NCBI GenBank assembly: GCA_932294295.1
Contig: OW028573.1
Coordinates: 56,701,829 to 56,765,828 of the forward strand
Direction: 5' to 3'
DNA from: Alitta virens
Lineage: Eukaryota > Annelida > Polychaeta > Phyllodocida > Nereididae
DNA: 64,000 nucleotides
Numbering within the stretch: the first letter of the stretch is position 1; each line of letters opens with the position of its first letter. The translations under genes were made by a program, and so were the position numbers. Positions 49,401 through 62,008 of this stretch are shown piece by piece. The notes under the pieces are model-generated. The model was not told the DNA's origin and ran no database searches. It was given only the letters and a program-made list of their open reading frames with translations.

Positions 49401-52400
49401 ATTTCTTCCATTTCGGTTTATCGCTGTTTTGAGCAAAGCAGTCAAAGGAGGGAGCAGTAGCCACGACCACGCGCAGCCAGTGACCCAAGGTTAACAAGAC
49501 TGGGTCACCGTCATGACAATGTTTGCGGCCGTTATGACGTGAATAAATGACGTCGTGTAGAGCGCTATAACGGCCGCTGTGAAAAGCGCGTTGCCCGATG
49601 CAATGTGACAAGCGACCGACACTAATGCCCAGCGATGCCCGCTGGCCACTGAGAAATGGCCATGGCATCCGGGCGGGGGTCGTTGTGGCCAGTTCCCTGC
49701 TTGATCCGATGGCTTTGTTCCGCCTCCTCTGCCCTTGACTGGTCGGTTGACCACTGCTGACCAGCACAGCCTGCCTTGCACTTCCTGTCGCCAGCCTTCG
49801 CTCAAGACGCGCTGGCCATTCAAGAGGAAATTACGCCGCGACGCTCGGAAATTGCTTGAGACGTCGGCCTGACAGTCCTGATTTCATTTTGGAGATCGAA
49901 TAAATCTGGCGACAAATTCCATGTCGCATGCCTAAATGAGGCGGCGGCGGCCGCATGGAAGATCATCAAGTGGTCACCCCCCACCATTAACTGGCAGAGG
50001 AGGCCATATAGGTGGCAGCACGCATCTCCTACGTCACAAGCACTTGGTGACGCACAGCAGATATATAACTCACAATGGAGCCATATTCTTGCTCCAAACA
50101 AAGCCGACCCACTCAGTGTACATTGTGATAGTGCGTTACCTCATCTCAGCCCTTCTCCATGACCTGAATAATAATTCAGTCCCAGGAAACTTTCTTCCCT
50201 TGTTGTGTTTTCTCAGCACACTGACTGGGAAAACGTCTCAGAATCGTTGGCCTTTGTTGTGGTCACATGTGTCCATTTCTATAGAATAGGTAAATGCTAA
50301 ACAGACATCCAAGGAATTCATCAGAGAGACAGTTAGTCAGGTGAAGGTAGTTTTGCACAGAGACAAAGGTATATTTATTTGTACTTGCACACGACAGTCA
50401 ACAATAGGGAACAATAGCTAGGGGCAAGTGGAGTTTTCGTTGGTGTGGGATTACGTCAGTTGCCTGCAGATCAGGTCCCACGTGGGCAACAGGTACTTGC
50501 GGCTGCAGCTACACAGCCTGCAGTTTGACATTCAAGATCATGCAGCTTGTTGCTGAGCGTTCCTGGGCATCACTAACTGCAACACGAGCAGATGGTCAGT
50601 GTTAGCAGAGCAGAGTGACCGCTGTCCGGCCTGATGGCCAGTCTGATGGATGACCACATTGCTGAGTGATGTTTGTTGGGGTGATCTTCGGACACGACCA
50701 TCAGCCAGTGATCCTTGCCCCTGCACCTGTTGGCGCATTGCCCTGCATTTCTCAGACATGTTGCTGAGGCAATGGGATCCACGGGAGGGCAGTGATGCTT
50801 ATACTGCAGTGAGATGCCCTTCCACTGTGAGATGCCCTCTGCAGCAGTATCCTTGCAGTATCCCTTCCCCTGCATCGACTTTCTTGTCTCCGTGGCCAGA
50901 CACGCCAAGTACGCATAGCGCCCAGCCCTTCGACCGCTCCGACTAATCACGGAAAGTCACGAAGTAGGCCGAACAGGAGATGACCTCCTTGATTACAGGT
51001 GCAGAGGTCGTATGACTACGTTCACCTCCTGACTCAGCTCGTTGCGCTGCCTTAATTATTGGCTTTGCTGTGTGACTGCGCTCCTCAACAAGTCCATTAA
51101 TGCTGAGGCGCTGACCCAACTTTCTTGCTGCTGTCAATGCCAATTCCGACTCTTTCTTGTTCTCCTGCAGTTGTCTTTCTGAAGGGGGGGGGGGGGGTGG
51201 GGGGTATCATGGGGGGTGGGTATAATGGCGTAGATTAAAATTTAAACGAGAAAGATATGAACGGAATATTGTCACTTTCCCCACCGGATGACCATGTTCT
51301 TGCCAATGGCATTTTCAACATTTAATGTGGATTTCCTGAGCAGAAAACCCTTGGAAGCGTTCTTGAGGTTACATATATCGTGTTTTATTGGATTTTCTTC
51401 ATTTGAAAAACACGCAATGCGGAGGGTTTTGTATAATGCAAGACGGCAGCTTCCTCATGCATAAGTCGCTTGCATGTTGATGCCTTGAGGCACAGAGCAC
51501 ATCTGGTCAGATGGAAGAAACAAGCTCAGATGCAAGGCAGGAACAAGCAGGGAACTTGTCTGGCTGCCTCTGAGACCTCAAGGCCACAGAAAAAGACTGA
51601 ATCTCGTTTGTGATACGAGGCTAGGTTTGGCAGATGCCCACATATGAATGTTAGGTCATGTGGAATGAACTGGGGCTTGGAATTAGAGCAGTTGCCAGGG
51701 GCAGAGAGGATGTCAGAAGGTGTCATCCGTCATCTGCCGACAGGAATATAGCAAGGAGAGCCATCTGTGCCCCAAGCCATTGCAGCCTGTTCGCCACCGA
51801 CAACTTAATTAGCTTCCTAGCCAGTCTCTTCTAATACGGCCAAATGTCAGCTTCCTTTGGGAGGTGACATTTCTTGCAAAAATGCCCCCAGTCTCTGCGT
51901 TTATCTGTTCACCATAAAACTTGAGCGGTAGCGGGCCACATGACTGGAGGTCACTGCTGTGTGGTTCTTTGGGGGATGGGGGGGGGGGAGAGAAGGTGGA
52001 GGCTCAAGGGGAGGGGGAGGCCCTTCTTTGTCGTGCATGGGCTGAGCAAGAAAAAGAACAGATGACACACAATGAACAGGCATTGCAAGGAGGTCCCCCG
52101 AAGAACAGCATTTGGCCCAGCAGAAAAGTGGTTGGTCTGCCATAAGAGAAGTTGCTCCAGCAGAAAAGCGGTTGGAGAGGCATTATCTTGGATACGGTGA
52201 TAGGAGGAAATGAGTTGGCCATGGAGAGAGAGGCTGAACCGCCCTCCACTGAGTTTCTATGGGGCTTGATTAGATCAGCCCCAGGTCCATGAGGTGAACA
52301 TTGGGCATAAGCAGCTATGCAGTAATTGCTAGACACTGTGTACTTTTAGCAGGTAATGGATTCGGCAGAGGACGGGAAGGGATTGTCACCTGGGATTTCA

Positions 52401-55400
52401 GGAGCTTGGGCCAGTTGAATGCCCCGGGCGCCAGTCCCAATCTGACTGCGTGCCTTTCAGAATCCTAATGGTTCGGCTTGTGCATGTGTCATCTGGAGCC
52501 GTGCTTAATCGAAAAGTTTGTCTGCTGCTCTGATTCCATCTGACCTGTCCTTCATAGTGCTGATAAGAAGGGCATGAAGTCTTCTTACTTTGCAGCATTT
52601 CAACTCAGCTCTGACTCACTGGTCACCCAATGTTTGCATGGTGCACGCTTCGAGCCTGTCTCTTGCTTGCTACTCACGATTGGCCAATAATGATTTGGCA
52701 AGCGCGTTACATCGTCCATTGCTTGTGAATGCAGCCAACGTGTTGTGAGTGGCCAACGACCCACCAGAGACCCCGGCCCTCATCTGCTTCCCACCAAACT
52801 AGCCATGATTTACAGCCTACATATTAACTGTGGCCTTTTTGTGCTCAATTCCTGCCTGCCTAGATTGCTGATAATATGCAAATGCTTTCTTGCGTCAGCT
52901 AGTCCATCACCCGGTCCTAATCCTCTGATATCTTATGGGTGCTTGGATAGGGCCAGGCTATGGCAGCTAAGGCAAATGAGCAGCAGGCTGTAAACAACCA
53001 GAATATTGCTTGTCTCAGCTGCAGCTAAGTGTGGATGTACACTGCTAGTGATATAGGGGAAGAAAAGTCTTGCAGACCTGTGGTTTGTCTGTATGAGGAA
53101 ATAGTATTGATGGAACAACTGTGAGTGCTGTTAGCACAGTGTGCTTGGATGCAAACACAGGAAGATCTGTCGCCCTGGATCAATGTGCATAACTTGGCAA
53201 TATCTTGTGTGTTGCCTGATACATTGTCTGCCCACATTGACCAGCAGCAGGCTAAAGGACGTGCCGGCTGCATTGCCAATTTCCATATCTTGTTCATAGT
53301 TGTCTCTTGGCTGCATCGGGTCATCTGCTTGACCTCGTGTGAGACAAGAATCTCTATTACAGATGGCCATTCTCCAGACACGCGAGACTCTCGCAGCTAC
53401 GCGAGATTCAGGTGCAGGACGGGATTAAGACTGTCACGTGACCTGGGCTGGTCATATTGCAATCCTAGCGGTCAGTTTGGTAACTTGACGAGGCCAAGTA
53501 TATGCCAAACTAATAGGCTTGCTCCAGTTACAGCAGAATAACACACATGTCATCTGATTTGGGCAGAGCACATGAGGTGTCATATACTGCTGAAATTTCA
53601 TGCCATGCATGTCCTATTTTAAACGTATTTATTTTACACATGATTTGTAGCTATTCAATAGTTTCCCATCCCGCTGTGATGTTGTTCATGGACTTCACAT
53701 GATTTTGTAAATCGAGAAATGTCAGTAACTGATGACTATCTGATGATTGTCATCGCTGTGGTAACGATGAACATTTCAAAATGAAATAGAATGTTAAAAG
53801 TCACAAAGCACGAACCATTTCTTATGCCAACCTGTAGTATATATATATTATAAATACTTCGTGATAAGTCAATTGCCCTTTGGCAGTTAAGAATATGAGA
53901 CATACATGTAGGCAGAGAATATAATACCATAGCAATGTAGCGATGTACATGTATTGTGGCTGAATGAATATGTGTATTATTTTCATCATAAACATGCTAC
54001 AGCATTCTGTGTGTACCAGATTTGGCTCGGCAGTTTCACAACTATATACAATGTTTAATGCACATTCATATGTTGTAGCTGAATATGTGCTATTTTGAAT
54101 ATTCTCCTCATAAAACTTTTAGTTTATGTTATTTATTCTGCCAGATTTGGCCCTACAGTTCCATAACTGTCATATCCAAAGCTTATTGGCTTCACTTCCT
54201 GAGACTTCATATAGAACACCTTTTTCTGGCAAATTGCAAATATCAAACACTGTGCCAAAGTGGGCATTATGCATTCTGCTGTCAATGGAGGTCTGGAATC
54301 GCAGGCATGAGTTTTGGTTATGATATATATATTACACACAATGGCCACAGACAGTCCTGCCCTAATGCACTATATCAGGGTATATTTGGAGAGCAGAGCA
54401 TAAAATTCAGTTAGGCAACTGACCATTCAGTGTAGGTAAGGCGAGTAACACTATCTGAGGCTGCAAATTGGCTCTGGCCTTACTTGCCCACTGCTGGGGC
54501 ACCACTGGCCCACAATTTGCAAATAGAGCCGATAGGTTAGCCTGGTTCAGCAACGTGTTATCGTCTGCAAATTGATGACCGGTCTTTGAACGTTATACAG
54601 CAGCAATAAACGAATCCATGCAAGTCGCAGTGCGCTCATGTGACCAGGCGAAGATTAGATGTCAAAGCGAGGCTGAGGTGTGGATAAGAATGAGATTGTA
54701 TTCGACCTGTCTGTCAACCCTTGCTCACTCCACACTCACTGCATGCCCCAGCTGTCGATCGTGGGGTATCCACCCCATTCCCTAGCGATTGTCTGGCGTT
54801 TTATGATCCCTATTCTCACTGCTACACTGCTCGAAAGATGGCGTCATTGTTGTGGCCTAAATCTCTTTCTAATGCAGTGATTTGTTGGTGTTATAAAGCA
54901 ATGAATAAATTGCTCAATCCCCAGTTATTGGTTATGGCCATGAGCAATTTGGATCTAGCAATGGGATTGTGCTGTCTCAATTGCTCCTGTTTGGCTTTAT
55001 TAGACCATATCTGTGTGAAATTTATCACTGCAGCATTGCATTTAGGATGAAACTCCTTTCATGACGAAACTACCTTTTATTGACATAAAAAACGTCAATG
55101 CTACAAAGGGGCAACTACTCTTGCGGATAAATATACCTCCAAGCGAGCAACGAGGTCACCGTAGTTGCAATGTGGTAAAGGTTGGTCTATATCATGTCTT
55201 TCCATTGCACATTAAGGGCCAAGACAAATCGTATGTAGTGGGAAGCAAACTGGTTTGGCCTTCTGTGTTACTTGGGGTCAGCGATTTTTGTAAGACACTC
55301 TTTTTTAGATGCGCAATTTGGTGTCGTACGAATTGAGAAATGTCATTTGTGACAGGCCCATACTTCAGCTGTCTTTTTATGGGAGGCGCACTGTATACTT

Positions 55401-58400
55401 CAGGGATGAGCTGTATAACCCGAGTGGTTCACACAACCTGGCCTCAGGAATATGAGGCAGCACCAGACGTAAGGGAGATAATCTCTTTGGTCTTCCTCTT
55501 ATGAATAGTTTATCAATCTTGCACTTAGTCGCCTCTGAAGATGATTTGCTCCATCTTTCATGAAGTATATCGCATCTTCGCGAGGTAGATTCCCGTCTTT
55601 CAAGTGAAAAAGTATCTTTGGAGTCGTGAAATGCCCACAAAGGATATCTACATAAAGCTTGAGGCTCCTCTAGAAATGTGAATAAACATTACCTGATAGT
55701 GCTTGAAAGATTTCCCAGAAGAAAGAAAAGACAGATAATAAGGAGGTTTAGAGGAGACCAAAGGAAAGAAGAGAACTTGTCTGAGCAACGTGCATTTATT
55801 GGCAAGATGTGAGGACATGGCGTACCCAGAAAGAATCCGCTTGTTATGGTAAAAAAGACAAATTGAATCTGTGAATTTCCGCAAACGGAAAGAGGAAACG
55901 GAAGCATTTGTGGAGAAAATGGCCCTCCAAGCCCAGGGCACAAGCGCTCTGTTCCTGCTGTCACATTTCCCTCGTGTTTCTGGCTCAAAGAAAGCAGCAT
56001 CTTTGGGAATGTGACAGCAATTTTGGTCCACTGTCAAAATCACACAGTGTGTTGTGTTGCTATGCACGCAGACTGAGTGGGCAGGCAGGACTGTCGAAAT
56101 ATTTAGCATCGGGAACATCGTTTGAGGCAAATGCATGGCTTATTATAGCAATGGGGAAACACTTGTTTCGATCATAGCTGAAGTCATGCGCATAGCAGAG
56201 TAATTATGTTGACGGATATGCCATTGTGTGTCATTGTGTCTTCAGCTAGTCTCATTAGGGACACAATGAGTTGCCGGATGCATCACTGGCCTTGTTTATG
56301 TGCATTCGCCAAATAGATGGTTGTGTCTCCCTCTTTTCTCTCCCAGCTGTTTGCTAATTTGCCTTTACTGCGCGATATGAATGTAGTGCTAACATGGTCA
56401 ATTAGTTGAGCATGAATTCAATTAGGGAATGTAATTTGCTCTGCTTTGGGGGCCAGGCAGATGAGCAATGGCTCTGCCTCTTCAATTTATCACCCATTGA
56501 TGGCCTCTCAGCCATTTATTTGACAGGGCAGGCTCTGTGGCGTTACGTCATGCTACTGCTGCTGCTGCTGCTGCTGTAGTGGGGTGATGGGGATGGTCAT
56601 TGGTCTCATCGTTCTTTTTCTAATTCACCGCTGTTCCTCTCACCTAATGGCGCTGGCAGTCTTGTCTGCTGACAGCAATCAACCCCGAAACATGAATATC
56701 AGAGCTGGGCTTGGGCTAGCCCTGTCGTATTAAATGAACACGACGCGGTGATTATTGCCCCGATAAGGTGGCTGGCCTGGCCTATAAATACAGCCTTTAA
56801 TACACCTTGATATTAGGTGGGCTCGTTATCTGCTTGGCAATTCCTCCCAGCCAACCCAGGAGAAAATGAAGCGGGCTGGTCTGATATGCAAAGCCCTCAG
56901 CGATGGCTGCTCCCTGATAATTCTAATGACACTGAATCCAGCCAAAAAGCCTGACATTGGCACTTGCCTTGCCTTAGAAGACAGCATATCAAGCAACACA
57001 AGCCTCGCTCTTTTAGTACCTATTGCAATGCAGTCAACAGTATCAATGACACGTTTATTGATTAATCATGATTATTTACTTATGAAGACCACATAAAGAA
57101 AGCCTGGCAAGCTGCCACATGAACTGAATGACCAATGAAGTATCCAAACTAGCAACCAAATAGGCAACCAAGCGATGACAGAAACAAAGAACAAAACAAC
57201 CAGTTCTAGCAAAACAAACAGCAAAGGAGCATTTCTGCATGCTTTGACTCAAATTGGGGCATTTTTTGTGCTGTCTTTTGCAGGCTTTACTGTCAGTGTC
57301 CTTTTTTGTTGCTCCAACAAACAAAGGGAGAGATGAGAAGGAAAGATGGCTGTCTTTGCTAATCCCATCATATCCCTTTCTGTCTTTGCACTTTAAAGAC
57401 GAAGGTGGCTGCCGAACCTGAAACCTGAAACTGCTGAAGGAAAATTTGCAAAGTGGAGGCTGGGATCAAAGCAACTAAAGGCTTCATTATATGATGGCAT
57501 TAAGTCCTGCTTCACTAGGGTGCAGGAAGTGGGTGATTACAAACAACAGGAAAACTGTATGTATTGATTGAGTCAAGTGCTGCAGCACCATTGCCGTCTC
57601 CCCCACTGCATTATTGACCCTCTCTGCAGTCATAGGTTGATCAGCACGAGTTTAGTTTCATTTCTGCCACCCATCATCCATAACATCCATGCCACCATCC
57701 ATCCTTAAAAAAAAGTCCCATTTCTCCCTAGGTAATATAATCGTGGGAAGGAAACAGCATCTTGCAAAGAAAAAGCAGCATTAAGAAACAAGTTCTACAC
57801 TTTTATGTGATGGCTCTTTTTCTTATTTGAGTTTTAATGTTCTTTCAAATCGTTCTTTATATGTGAGAATCACAAGAGAAAATGATATATCACGCAAGAA
57901 ATGCGAGTTCTGACAGTTGTATGACATTATTATGCGCAACAATGATATGAATTCTTCAGAAGTAATTATGTGCAGATAAGATGAGCTGAATTTTTAACCG
58001 ACAAACGCATAAAGGAAAAGTAATACAATAGAAAGAGTAGTGGATATATTCAACAGGAATCTATGCAGATAATGAAATGGTGTAGTGTGACAGGCTGCTA
58101 GCAGTGGGGCTTTTGTCTCTGCCCTTCCATAGAATATGAGACGTGACAGGCATGGCGCTTTGGGAAACCTGTGGAGGCCATTGAAGGTCTTGGAGGTCCT
58201 CCAGTCCTCCTTTGAGGTAGTGGAGGCCCTTTGAGATAAACCTCTGAAGGTCCTCCCTGTCATCGTTCACTTTTGTGTCTTCATGAGGTCTTCATCAAGT
58301 CTTCATCAAACCCTTATACCTGACCTGCTAACTTGTGTGTGTGCGTTTACACATACAGCTGCACATGTATATGCAGATTGTGTGTGTTGGGCCTTGGTCA

Positions 58401-59390
58401 TTGTTATGCTGATGGGCTGCTCAGTTGCCTGTCAATATTGCCTGTTAGCCCATAACACTAATGTCCATTTCCATCTCGCGTCTATTTCTCCTCATGCCGC
58501 CTCTTTGTCTCTAAGCCCTTTGAAACCCAGAGGTCCTTCTGCAAGCCCTTTGAAATACAGAGGTGGTTCTGCCATGCTGTTTTCAATAGGCAGGCCATGT
58601 TCAATGCTATAATCTCCAGAATCAAATGCAATACATGTATACATATTTGCATGCAGCTTGCATTAATGCCATGGGCATGTTGTATATTGCATGTAGCTTT
58701 TGTGTGAAGTACAGCTGCACCTTGAAGCAAATGGAGTTTCCTAATTAAGAGAGCTGACGTCTGGCACACATTACAATAAATCTCTGTGACTTAAACACGT
58801 GTTCATTCCGACTGCTCAATTCCGCTGCTAATGCAGTGTTAAAAAAGAAACGAGAAGCTGTGAGGATAATGAAACCGCGGCACATAGCAGATGGTATACA
58901 ACACAAAACAAAAAAGTCAATTGATGCAGCACTTCAAGCTTACAGAGCTCCTGCAGATCAAATGTCGCAAAGAAGGGCCTTCTTATTTTCCACTTTAATG
59001 TGTTTTTATCTCATTGCTTTTGATGTGTGCTGTATATTTTTTTCACAATTCGAATGGCAATGTGTCATGTTTCATTCTTTCTGTTTTCTTTTCTAGGTCT
59101 CAACGATTACTGCGAAGGAGAGATTTTTGTTGCCAAATGTGAACCCGATGAAGTGGTTGTCATGACCAACGCCTCCTACGGCCGAATGAACCTGGGCAAA
59201 TGTCTGCGAGTGGATTATGGCAACATCGGTTGCTCTAGCAACGTCCTAAGCATCCTGGACGCCAAGTGTTCCGGTCGGCGAGGCTGCGAGGTCAGGGTAT
59301 CGTCCATAGTGGACCTCATGAGGGCCAAGCCCCACCCTTGTTCGAGAGACCTTCGCAGCTACTTGGAAGCCACCTACAAATGTGTCAAAG
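34401..59390 (+). CDS. Gene C: third SUEL receptor gene, 3' partial (signal peptide and lectin exons only)
   Basis: Exon 34401-34467 encodes a signal peptide and ends phase 1 (TTCG|GTAAGT). Exon 59097-59390 encodes a SUEL domain that starts phase 1 after TTTTCTTTTCTAG, and joining gives ...SAF-G-LNDYC. No other signal-peptide or SUEL exon was seen in the 24.6 kb between them, so the pairing is inferred from phase, strand and family structure. The lectin exon ends phase 1 (AAAG|GTAGGC), as in A and B, so CUB, CCP, TM and tail exons are expected past 64000. A leader from another gene is the main alternative. Confidence 0.74.
39013..39060. repeat. Four 12-bp units each beginning TGACAC
   Basis: TGACACATCATA, TGACACATCCAA, TGACACTTGAAA and TGACACGACGCC follow one another exactly. 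The first six bases are invariant and the rest diverge, within the gene C intron. Confidence 0.8.
40111..40140. repeat. Perfect 13-bp hairpin with 4-nt loop
   Basis: CATGGAGTCATAA (40111-40123) and TTATGACTCCATG (40128-40140) around ATGC, flanked on both sides by directly repeated GTCATAG-like words. It is inside the gene C first intron. Confidence 0.8.
42680..42731. repeat. 14-bp tandem repeat (CATTATGACAACAC), about 3.7 copies
   Basis: The copies start at 42680, 42694, 42708 and 42722, with only an A/G change in copy three and a shortened last copy. Confidence 0.85.
48162..48226. repeat. CAG-rich triplet tract
   Basis: AGCAGCGGCAGCAGCAGCAT, then another CAG x6 run and CAA triplets. It is the longest of several CAG/CTG tracts in the gene C first intron. 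Others lie at about 40800, 44788, 47490, 48895 and 56553. Confidence 0.85.
51184..51220. repeat. Poly-G tract
   Basis: A run of 14 G (51184-51197), then further G6 blocks within 25 bp. Four or more G-tracts close together have G-quadruplex potential. Similar runs are at 49307-49317 and 51971-52020. Confidence 0.9.
58513..58572. repeat. 30-bp tandem duplication
   Basis: AAGCCCTTTGAAA followed by CAGAGGT and TTCTGC repeats at 58513-58542 and 58543-58572 with a few mismatches, shortly before gene C's SUEL exon. A looser relative, GAGGCCCTTTGAGATAAACC, lies at about 58225. Confidence 0.75.
59097..59390 (+). CDS. Gene C exon: SUEL-type lectin domain
   Basis: 98 codons with all family landmarks: LNDYCEGEIFVAKCEPDEVV, YGRMNLGKC, VDYGNIGC, DAKCSGRRGCEVRV, HPCSRDLRSYLEATYKC. 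It is slightly longer than the A and B versions between CEVRV and HPC. A glycosylation sequon (NAS) directly precedes YGR, which A (TAL) and B (TAW) lack. Confidence 0.9.
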
Positions 59391-61968
59391 GTAGGCCTAA
59401 CGCTTGCAATCCCCTTCATCATTTTCTCACCTTCAGCTGTCAGCCCTGCACCTGCTTCAGTCTTTTATCTAGATCCTGTCAGAATTCCTGTCTAATAGTC
59501 TGCCGGTGCCTTCTTGCAACTGGGATTCATTCATAGTGCAGGTCATTTACCAAGTCCGCCCATTGTGGAAGACAATGCAGTCTAGTCTACCTGAATAGCT
59601 CTAGCCTTATCTTGGAATCCTGCTCATCTTGTAAGTTAATGAGCAGATACATACGATACGCGACTTCATTACAGCCCTGATTGTGTGACATTATGGAGGA
59701 TGACCAAGTCTAGTAATGAATCTATTAAAGGTCTGAAGGAAATCCTAGCTGCAAATGCAAGATCATGGCTGCAGCACAAGTCAATAGGATCATTGGAAAC
59801 TGCAGCTTGAAGCCATGAACCTCCATTACTGCATTCAGTCGGAGAGTGTGAATCTGTTCTGACACTTTTTATCCCAATAACCAAAGCATTTAACAGCTTT
59901 CTGTTTTAAAGCGCACGAATGATCCTTCAATGAGCAGAAAGGCTTCTATTGCAAAAGAACAATTAGCAGAAGCATGGAGATCTGGGACCATCAGGGACAG
60001 AGAACATCTTCATCAAAGGCACAAACACTGGTTTGTAGACGTGCTGAATATCCCTGGCTGTTTGAACAGCTCTTTCTCCCTTTGCTTTATTCATAACTCA
60101 ACACCCTTTCTTATCTGCTTGTCCTCCCAAGGGCTCCTGGATATTAGCATTTCCAACTTGCTTTGAACACTCGTCAGCGCTCTTCTCTTGATTTTTACAT
60201 CTTGGGGATTTGCGCAATCACCCGAGAAGAAAGTATCAGAGACAGCTTGGGGGTCCTTGCAAATTCGTGGGGTGGAGGGGGTGTTTGATTGGCCACCCCT
60301 GGAGGGGGAAAAAAAGCAAAAAATGAAGAGGAAGAAGAAGGGGTGGGATGTCCCGTTGAAGGCCCACTGAAGGCCCACGCCCTTGTAAAGGCTGTTGGTT
60401 TATGTGGCCCTTTGAAATGCAATCTCCCCTTGGCCTTTTTCTGAGTGGCTTAATGAAAGTAGGAACGAACATTAGCAGGCAATACGAGGCGTCATTGTCT
60501 TGTGAGCCTGATAAATAAATGATAGAAGTGGAAGAGACGAGAGACCCGTTTCCTTCTGTCCTCCTCAAGCCAATTGTTCCTGATTGTACGCGCAGACAAT
60601 ACAGCCTCGCTTTGGTCCGGATCGCCTCTGTTCATCATAGAAACCGTACACAGGCAGGACACAATAGGCCCAAAATATCGGCCTTTTTGCAGGCGAGATA
60701 GGAGAGTTTAAGCCAACATCAGCATATGAAGAGAATCGCTTATCTCGGGAGGCATGAATCACGGCTTCTCTCCATCCTTCAGGCAAAAGAGATGGTAAGC
60801 ACCAAGTCTGCTCAAAATCATTACAAGCCGATTAAGGTTTAATACAGTGAACGATAATAAGAGCTCGAGCTATTGCTACCCTGCATAATTTAGTAGCGTC
60901 TATTCCGCTTGAAGTACGGACTGTTATTAAATATGCATGGTTGTGTTGGCAGAAAATTGCCAGTGGATTTGGTGGTCCGGGGACAAGGAAGCTGTCATTG
61001 GGGTGTCACGAGCACAGCACGTGCGGATCAACGATCCAGATGCTTATCTCCGCTAGGTAGACTCACTCTGATACAAGTGTTTTCAAAATCAATGACATGG
61101 CGTCACAACTTAGTAGAGAGTTGTAACAGTCATCTGTCAGCCGAAATACTCCACTTAGATGGATATCTCAAGGTTGGCAAAAGTTTATGTAGTATCGGAG
61201 TGGGCCACCAGTCAGCAAATTGTCGATAGGAGCAGAAAGTAGAAACAAATGCCCCAGCTCGGTGCTGCTCATCTGAGGCTTATCATCTCAACTTTGACGG
61301 GTAGCATCAGGCAGGCTGAACACAGAGCAGCTGGTCCCAGAAATTGATGGAACGACAAGGTCCAGGAGGAAATTACAGGCCCTGGTCCACTTCAGTGTCC
61401 ACTCCTCTATCGACTGTCAATGTGGACATCTGGCAGGACGGACATCTGACCGCAGTGGCCAGTGGTCATTCACCTGGAAGGACCGAGCACGGCTCCATGC
61501 TCAGGACCGTGTTCGGCAAATCATGCATAGCACTTCATAATATAATCACAACCCCGAGCAACCATGACTAAGCCAGCGGATCGAAGAAATCAGAGCTCAT
61601 TGAAAAGGCAGAGGGAGCGGGGACTAGCTGGCACAAAAAGGGGGCATACCATTGTCGCTGCCTTTCAGGGCTCGGGTATTTTAAAATGTTATCGATTGTG
61701 ATAGATGGCGGGGGTCGAGGGCTGCAATCACGACAACTGCGTTTGTTTATCACACCTTGGCCACAGCCCGGCAATATCGACGGCTGCCGGGCCATCGGAT
61801 AGGCATTCTGGACGGAGGAGACTTTTTAAAGCCCATACCAAATTGCCATTCGATATTGCAAGGCAGCTTTGGGGGCTGATTGTGGTTGTGGGGCTGGACC
61901 TGCTGGTTCAGCCTCGGGGAATCCTCTCATATTGATTGTAACGGCCCTAGATACCCATGCTATGACAC

Positions 61969-62008
61969 ATGTGGCCAAATGTGGCCCAATGTGGCCCAAC
62001 GTGCCCCA
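61969..62008. repeat. 10-bp tandem repeat (ATGTGGCCCA) x4
   Basis: ATGTGGCCAA, ATGTGGCCCA, ATGTGGCCCA and ACGTGCCCCA follow in register, in the gene C second intron. Confidence 0.75.

Larger units (their letters stand above)
34468..59096 (+). other. Gene C giant first intron (24.6 kb)
   Basis: From the consensus donor GTAAGT to the acceptor TTTTCTTTTCTAG. It looks less AT-rich than the A-B spacer and carries CpG-dense patches (about 42870-43270, 48290-48460, 49500-49960), CAG/CTG tracts, G-runs and short tandem repeats. No further SUEL, CUB or signal-peptide exon was recognised in it. Open frames up to about 160 codons on either strand match nothing I know. Confidence 0.6.

Noticed and set aside
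55648..56136. 162-codon minus-strand open frame
   Set aside because: Longest open frame in the intron, but with no family similarity that I recognise and no splice or promoter context. The length is within chance for 64 kb.
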